From Plumapathes pennacea (lineage: Eukaryota; Cnidaria; Anthozoa; Antipatharia; Myriopathidae), in contig OZ038467.1 of the NCBI GenBank assembly GCA_964036295.1, positions 3,787,501-3,851,500 on the forward strand: DNA of 64,000 nucleotides, in the 5' to 3' direction. A model generated the notes under the pieces. It did not search any database, was not told the origin of the DNA, and saw only the letters and a program-made list of their open reading frames with translations. The first letter of the stretch is position 1. Every line of letters starts with the position of its first letter. Positions 60,701 to 64,000 of this stretch are shown here, piece after piece. Both the position numbers and the translations under genes were made by a program.

Positions 60701-63700
60701 CTACCATGTTTATAATGCAAATTCTTCCAACCAACTCACTTGTTGCAGCCCAGCTAGATTAGCCATAAACTTGTTCTTATTAAGTTTGATTTCCTTGCTT
60801 TGAGTCCTAGAACGAGTTCTTTTAGGACTATTTCGTCTATTCCTTTTCCGGAATAGACGGTAATCGTGTTCTTTTGGGAACTATTCTGATTCCGGAATGA
60901 ACAGAATAGTATTCCGTCCATTCTGCTCCCGATAGCAGAATTGACGGAATAGCGGTTTATTCGGAATGGACAGAATAGCTTGTAATCGTGTTCTTTTGGT
61001 ATTTTTTGCCGTATACTGTCACGTCACTTCTGTTTTTGGAATGGCGCAAAGTTTGTTCTTTTGGGTACTGGTATCCTGTGTATAAAGAGGTTATTACACG
61101 GGAAGGAGTGCAATACGGCGGAGTAATTTTACGAGTCGGTTTTAATATTTCGAGCCTGCTTCAGGCGAGAAAAAGTATAAAACTGACGAGTAAAAATACA
61201 GCCGTATTGCACGATTGTTTGTGTAATAAATTGTTTATTATACTACAAACGAAGCAGGGCAAAACGTTCTCGCCGCGCGCAAAATGGAACAAAAATTGAC
61301 GCGTTCATAAAGTTTGCTTGCTTTGCTTTATCTGGTTCCTGACGAGTGCAATATATACGCTCCCATCTTTGCACTCGTTTTGGTCCTTATTTGCACTCGA
61401 AAATGTGAAGTCGTGTAATAAACTGTGTTATTCCTGTAAACGGAATAGTCCCAAAAGAATACACCCCTAGTCGTATCATGAGGATGATTTGTCGATCTTA
61501 CACATTTAGGGAACGGGAAGACGATACCTCCGAAGAATCGGGACCAAGTGGCAATTCAGAGAGGAACAGTGGGAACAAACGGAGAAAGCGCAAGAAGCCT
61601 TCTTCCAACAGGCGACCGAAGGCGGGGCAAGAGAACGACGACCCAAATAAGAGGAGATCAGTTCAGGGAAACGAGACAGACGAAACAGAGGACGTAGGCG
61701 ACAGCGACGACGAGACAGTATCATATGCAGAAGAAACTGGTGCTCTTGCAGAGATGATGAAGAGACACAGAGTGGAGGTGGCTTCTCTCGAAATTGAGGA
61801 CCTCGAAGAAATTCAAGACAGTGGTGAAAAAGGAAACGAGGAAAAAGAAGACGAAAAAGAAGAAGATGGTGATGACGAGGAAAGGGTTGAGGGCCGTGGC
61901 GCCGAAGAAAAGGAAGCGGTGCTTTATTCACGCGCTCGCAAGGTGCCCGAACGCTCATCTAACTCGCTACAAGTGTATTCTCGAAAGAAAAAAGATGCTC
62001 CTGCGGGTTTGTGCTCCGTGAGAGAGGCGCACAGACGTACTGAACCTGCGGACAACTCGAATGATGTTCACCAGGTTAGTTTCGTGTGGCAGTGAGCGTG
62101 TTTTTATCTCGGGGGTAGGCGTATGAATTGTCTAATATAAGAAGAGAAGGACTTTAATCCTGGTTAATTCTGACTGCGTGCGCAGTCCACCATTTCCCTG
62201 CAAGATCGTGTAAGCGAGCGCAGAAAGGTCAGGACGCTCGTAGAATGGCCTGCTTTTCTTCTGACCCTTCCATGCTCGCAACGTTGGCGCTTGCTTACAC
62301 GGTCTTGGGGGGGGGGGGGGGGGGGGGGGGGGTGGAGGACTGCTCGTTGCTTAAGGTAATCCTGGATTAGCTTATCCGTGCAGCATTGTCCCAGAACATT
62401 GAGCCTCCACTTATTGCCACCCTCAGGGGTTTTCTAAAGGGAAGCAGGCCGCAGTAACCAGGGAAGCTGATCACGAAACGAGACAACAGTCTCGGCGGTG
62501 TGCTGAAGACGACATATGTCACACGAGAGATGACTTGGACGAGTCCGGCTATGAAAGACTGGGAACGACTGCCTTCACCCCACCATATACTCATCAACGC
62601 AAGACGACACACGCTGGCTCACTGGTAATTCAATTGCACTAGAGGGATCCTACACTGAAGTTAATATGTGCATTCAAACGCTCCTTGTTCATGCTTATTA
62701 CTCATTTGAATTGCCCGCCCATCGCCATCATATGTGTGTGACGTCATAGGTCCAAGTTGGAGGGGGGGGGGTGCAAGGATTGTTTAATAAAACAGGCGGA
62801 AAGCTAATGTGTGAATTTTGTCAGTTTGTCCATGCGCACGCGGGCCTGTATTATGTATCGTATGTATGAATGAATGTGTGTTCTCTTATGTGTCATTTAT
62901 GACTGTGGGAATTTGCTAACATTTGAACTTTCTTTTGGCAGGATGTGCGTTTTGGGAAGCTTCGAAGTTCATCTTCGAAAAGAGAGGGTGCCTCCAAGAG
63001 GTCTGTTGCTCTTCTGGACGACTCAGGTACGAAGAATACTTTTAAGCGCTCTCGCAATTTTAGCACTGTCTTTCTATGTGTCGTCTATTCATCTGTCTGT
63101 TCATTTCTGAAGTGTGGCAGTCATCGAAAATTGAAGGGAACACACTTATGCACCCTTCCCACCCCTCTTGTTTTGTTATTCGGTCGAAGGCCTCGGAACT
63201 ACACCGGCGTCTGAGAAGCCCAAACGCCGACGGTCTGTTGTGGCTTTGGAAGATGCGACGACGCCACCGAAGAGGCGACGTGTACGTGGAACGCTTGCAA
63301 TTACCATAACCAAGACGCCGTCAGGTTCTGACGTATCGCCATCCGGTACGTTCCGCCAAGGTGTGCGTACAAAGTTGGGCAAAGTGCGCTAACAACTTTC
63401 TTTATAATCCTTCTTTCATCTTTGGCTCCATGCTCGTCCGAGTTAAAACTGTGAGTTGTTGTTGTTTATTGTTTGTTGTTGTTGTTTTTGTTACAGACCC
63501 GGAGGAGTCCGACGAAGAGGAAGTAAGTACTCAGAGTCGATCATATGAACTCTTTGTCGACTCACTGAGGCCCCGGTCGCGCTTGTGACTTAACGCAAAC
63601 ATTGTCGATATTTTCCACATTTTAAAGTGCAAACGGTGCTTTGTCGCTAACAAATGCGTCGGTGAGTTGCTCCCAAGAAGCCGTCGTACTGCTCTTGATG

Positions 63701-63852
63701 CTGAGTTATTATATCAACTATATTCTAGTGTACACAGCTATGACTATGTGTTGCCTCTTGGCTTTCATTACATCGATATTTGTTTGCATATCCGTTGTTT
63801 CTTCAGGAAATTGACGAAAGAGGACACCAATTCGTGGACTGGTCAAAATCTG
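48716..63852 (+). CDS. sycp2: SYCP2-like synaptonemal-complex axial-element protein (3' end beyond window)
   Basis: Exons: 48716-48742, 49579-49659, 49996 to an unresolved donor (50151-50177), 50447-50516, 51042-51066, 51516-51601, 52172-52263, 52653-52690, 53180-53322, 53591-53646, 54943-55114, 55516-55576, 56003-56116, 56476-56654, 57046-57783, 58378-58590, 58825-59055, 59601-59768, 60166-60274, 60468-60684, 61510-62074, 62427-62624, 62942-63026, 63190-63345, 63497-63522, 63807-63852. Phases agree from exon 4 onward. SYCP2 signatures are GDYELQNGILEMIFRLTP (end of the armadillo-like domain), then LKEFWVDFNLGSKSI and QWETVIIPAKSVLAY (Spt16M-like domain). Downstream lies a long, low-complexity Ser/Glu/Lys/Arg-rich region, as in the family. 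The family's C-terminal coiled coil, which binds SYCP3, is not reached. The protein organises meiotic chromosome axes. The start is the first ATG of exon 1; a second ATG follows three codons later. Confidence 0.92.
49190..49365. repeat. Second copy of the degenerate CAAAAT-type minisatellite
   Basis: In SYCP2 intron 1, loose units (GGCCAAAATATACAATTTTC, TTACCCAAAATATGTAGCC, CGACAAAATCTATTGCCC) are followed by CCTTTGGGGCAGCACAAA, resembling the array end GGGCGGCACAC at 17735. The similarity to the 17.5-kb array is in organisation and end motif rather than base by base. Confidence 0.45.
50755..51018 (+). mobile_element. tRNA-derived SINE (tRNA-Ser(UGA)-like head)
   Basis: The head (50761-50838) has an A-box-like TGGCCGAGTGG, an anticodon arm CCGGA-CTTGAAA-TCCGG with a TGA anticodon, and a B-box-like GGTTGAAGTCC. 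It is followed by an unrelated body (CCTTCGACCAGTTGGGGTTT, GCACGGCCCCACCAGCTCTG) and a tail of ATAAAGATACTTTACTTTTTT. The long 3' body and lack of a proper variable arm rule out a functional tRNA gene. It lies in intron 4 of the SYCP2-like gene. Confidence 0.75.
51787..51932. mobile_element. MITE family 2, copy 1 (AGCCACTTTCACAATC ends)
   Basis: Left end AGCCACTTTCACAATCGTGC and right end reverse complement AGCCACTCTCACAATCATGT. It has no coding capacity and lies in SYCP2 intron 6. Two related copies occur at 55624 and 59277. Confidence 0.8.
52785..53150 (-). repeat. Dispersed repeat family 1, copy 3
   Basis: On the minus strand it begins near CGATTTTCGGATAACTATCG and carries GCTTTTGGTTTTGCGTTTGC and ACTGATTGGTC, ending in repeated TTTGGTTTTTGG. 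It lies in intron 8 of the SYCP2-like gene. Confidence 0.65.
54305..54710 (+). repeat. Dispersed repeat family 1, copy 4, interrupted by a hairpin insertion
   Basis: Starts GAGCCGTTTCGGACGACTGT, with GCAGCATTCTGGGCCAATCA, GGTGATGGCGTGTTCTCGCC and TTGCTTTGGTTTTGGTTTTC. The expected end sequence (CAGTCAT) appears both before and after the hairpin at 54621-54694, consistent with a later insertion at the family's 3' end. Confidence 0.7.
54621..54694. mobile_element. Near-perfect 74-base hairpin (palindromic insert)
   Basis: The left arm 54621-54651 begins TACCCTGCGAGCAGAACCAT and the right arm 54664-54694 is its reverse complement with one mismatch over 31 bases. The loop is 12 bases. It lies in intron 10 of the SYCP2-like gene, so it would fold into a stable RNA stem in the pre-mRNA. 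Confidence 0.85.
55624..55806. mobile_element. MITE family 2, copy 2
   Basis: Left end CTACTTTCACAATCATGCAC and right end reverse complement AGCCACTTTCACAATCGTGC. It lies in intron 12 of the SYCP2-like gene. The left end has lost a base or two relative to copy 1. Confidence 0.75.
56195..56455 (-). repeat. Dispersed repeat family 1, copy 5
   Basis: On the minus strand it begins AGCCGTTTTCGTATTACTTG then TTTTGGTTTTTGTG, with GATTGGTCC and a run matching CCAAGAATA reversed, and ends TACTTTGGGTTTGG. It is diverged and lies in intron 13 of the SYCP2-like gene. Confidence 0.6.
59085..59165 (+). repeat. Dispersed repeat family 1, copy 6 (5' fragment)
   Basis: Starts GACCGTTTTCGGATGACTGT and continues CGAAAGT...GTGTGGTTTTGCGTTACT, after which similarity stops. 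It lies in intron 17. Confidence 0.65.
59277..59379. mobile_element. MITE family 2, copy 3
   Basis: Left end AGCCACTTTCACAATCATGT and right end reverse complement AGCCACTTTCACATGCTCAG. The flanks AATA and TATT suggest a short TA-type target duplication. It lies in intron 17 of the SYCP2-like gene. Confidence 0.8.
59914..60033. repeat. Three-copy tandem repeat of about 42 bases
   Basis: Three units carry GGCAGCCACTCGGAGACCCG, GGCAGCCACTCGAAGACCCG and AGCAGCCATTTGGAGACCCG, each followed by TCGTGTTACTCGT or close variants. They sit in intron 18. The unit is not a whole number of codons across all copies and no splice site leads into it, so it is not treated as coding. Confidence 0.8.
60803..61472. 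mobile_element. Inverted-repeat element with a second element nested inside (SYCP2 intron 20)
   Basis: Outer ends: AGTCCTAGAACGAGTTCTTT then TAGGACTATT at left, and reverse complement GACTAGGGGTGTATTCTTTT then GGGACTATTCC at right. Inside the left part are several facing GGAATAGACGG/CCGGAATGAACAGAATAG blocks. From about 61087 to 61420 a second pair, GAGGTTATTACACG and CGTGTAATAAACTG, encloses a separate insert with TGCAATACGG and CCGTATTGCACG. No coding capacity was recognised. Confidence 0.6.
62201..62332. mobile_element. Small inverted-repeat element adjoining a poly-G run (SYCP2 intron 21)
   Basis: The left arm CAAGATCGTGTAAGCGAGCG and the reverse complement of the right arm CAAGACCGTGTAAGCAAGCG differ at two positions. 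The arms enclose about 65 bases with facing GGTCAG and CTGACC. The right arm runs straight into about 26 G bases (62307-62332), which read with the left arm's end may be part of the element. Confidence 0.65.
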
Positions 63853-64000
63853 GTAAGTTTGTTGAAGTTTATATATAGTGGACTCGCTCGTACGAAACTA
63901 ACATCGTACTAAACCATCTAGCCAAGCCAAGGCTAAACCAACAGAACAGCCTGTTAACCCATCCAACTTTAACCACTGCTGTATTGGCGAGGAAATCAGA

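Overview
The window is animal nuclear DNA. It is AT-rich, with intron-rich genes, GT-AG introns, microsatellites and many short terminal-inverted-repeat elements. The four well-resolved genes are a MYC, a CYRI/FAM49, a NOL4-like gene and an SYCP2-like gene. Their conservation, the compact introns and the repeat types suggest a cnidarian, most likely an anthozoan such as a stony coral. That placement is inference; no species marker is present.

Layout, left to right. At 1.18-1.45 kb (minus) is the first coding exon of a CARD-domain gene that runs off the left edge. At 3.7-11.6 kb (plus) is a nine-exon NOL4-like gene that encodes an extra bipartite CENP-B/pogo-type helix-turn-helix in one exon. 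From 11.6 to 24.4 kb there is no confident gene: the stretch holds microsatellites, an inverted-repeat-bounded repeat complex (about 15.4-18.75 kb) with a small unknown two-exon gene, and degenerate tandem repeats. At 24.4-25.55 kb (minus) is a complete two-coding-exon MYC with recognisable Myc boxes I and II, nuclear-localisation motif, acidic stretch and bHLH-leucine zipper. A coding-free stretch of about 12.8 kb follows (25.55-38.34 kb). At 38.3-45.6 kb (minus) is a twelve-exon CYRI gene, the Rac1-binding brake on the WAVE complex. At 48.7 kb to the right edge (plus) is an SYCP2-like synaptonemal-complex axial-element gene with at least 26 exons, truncated by the window end.

The genes do not form a functional unit. 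The most notable relation is positional: MYC and CYRI are neighbours here, and in human the two CYRI paralogues lie near two MYC paralogues (CYRIB with MYC in 8q24, CYRIA with MYCN in 2p24). Introns are rich in non-autonomous transposons, including a structurally complete Merlin-type element with a 9-bp target duplication in CYRI, several small inverted-repeat families in SYCP2, and an oppositely oriented repeat pair flanking the helix-turn-helix exon of NOL4.

Exon boundaries were set by reading splice sites and reading-frame phase by eye. All MYC, CYRI and NOL4 junctions are phase-consistent. One SYCP2 junction (exon 3 to 4) could not be resolved.
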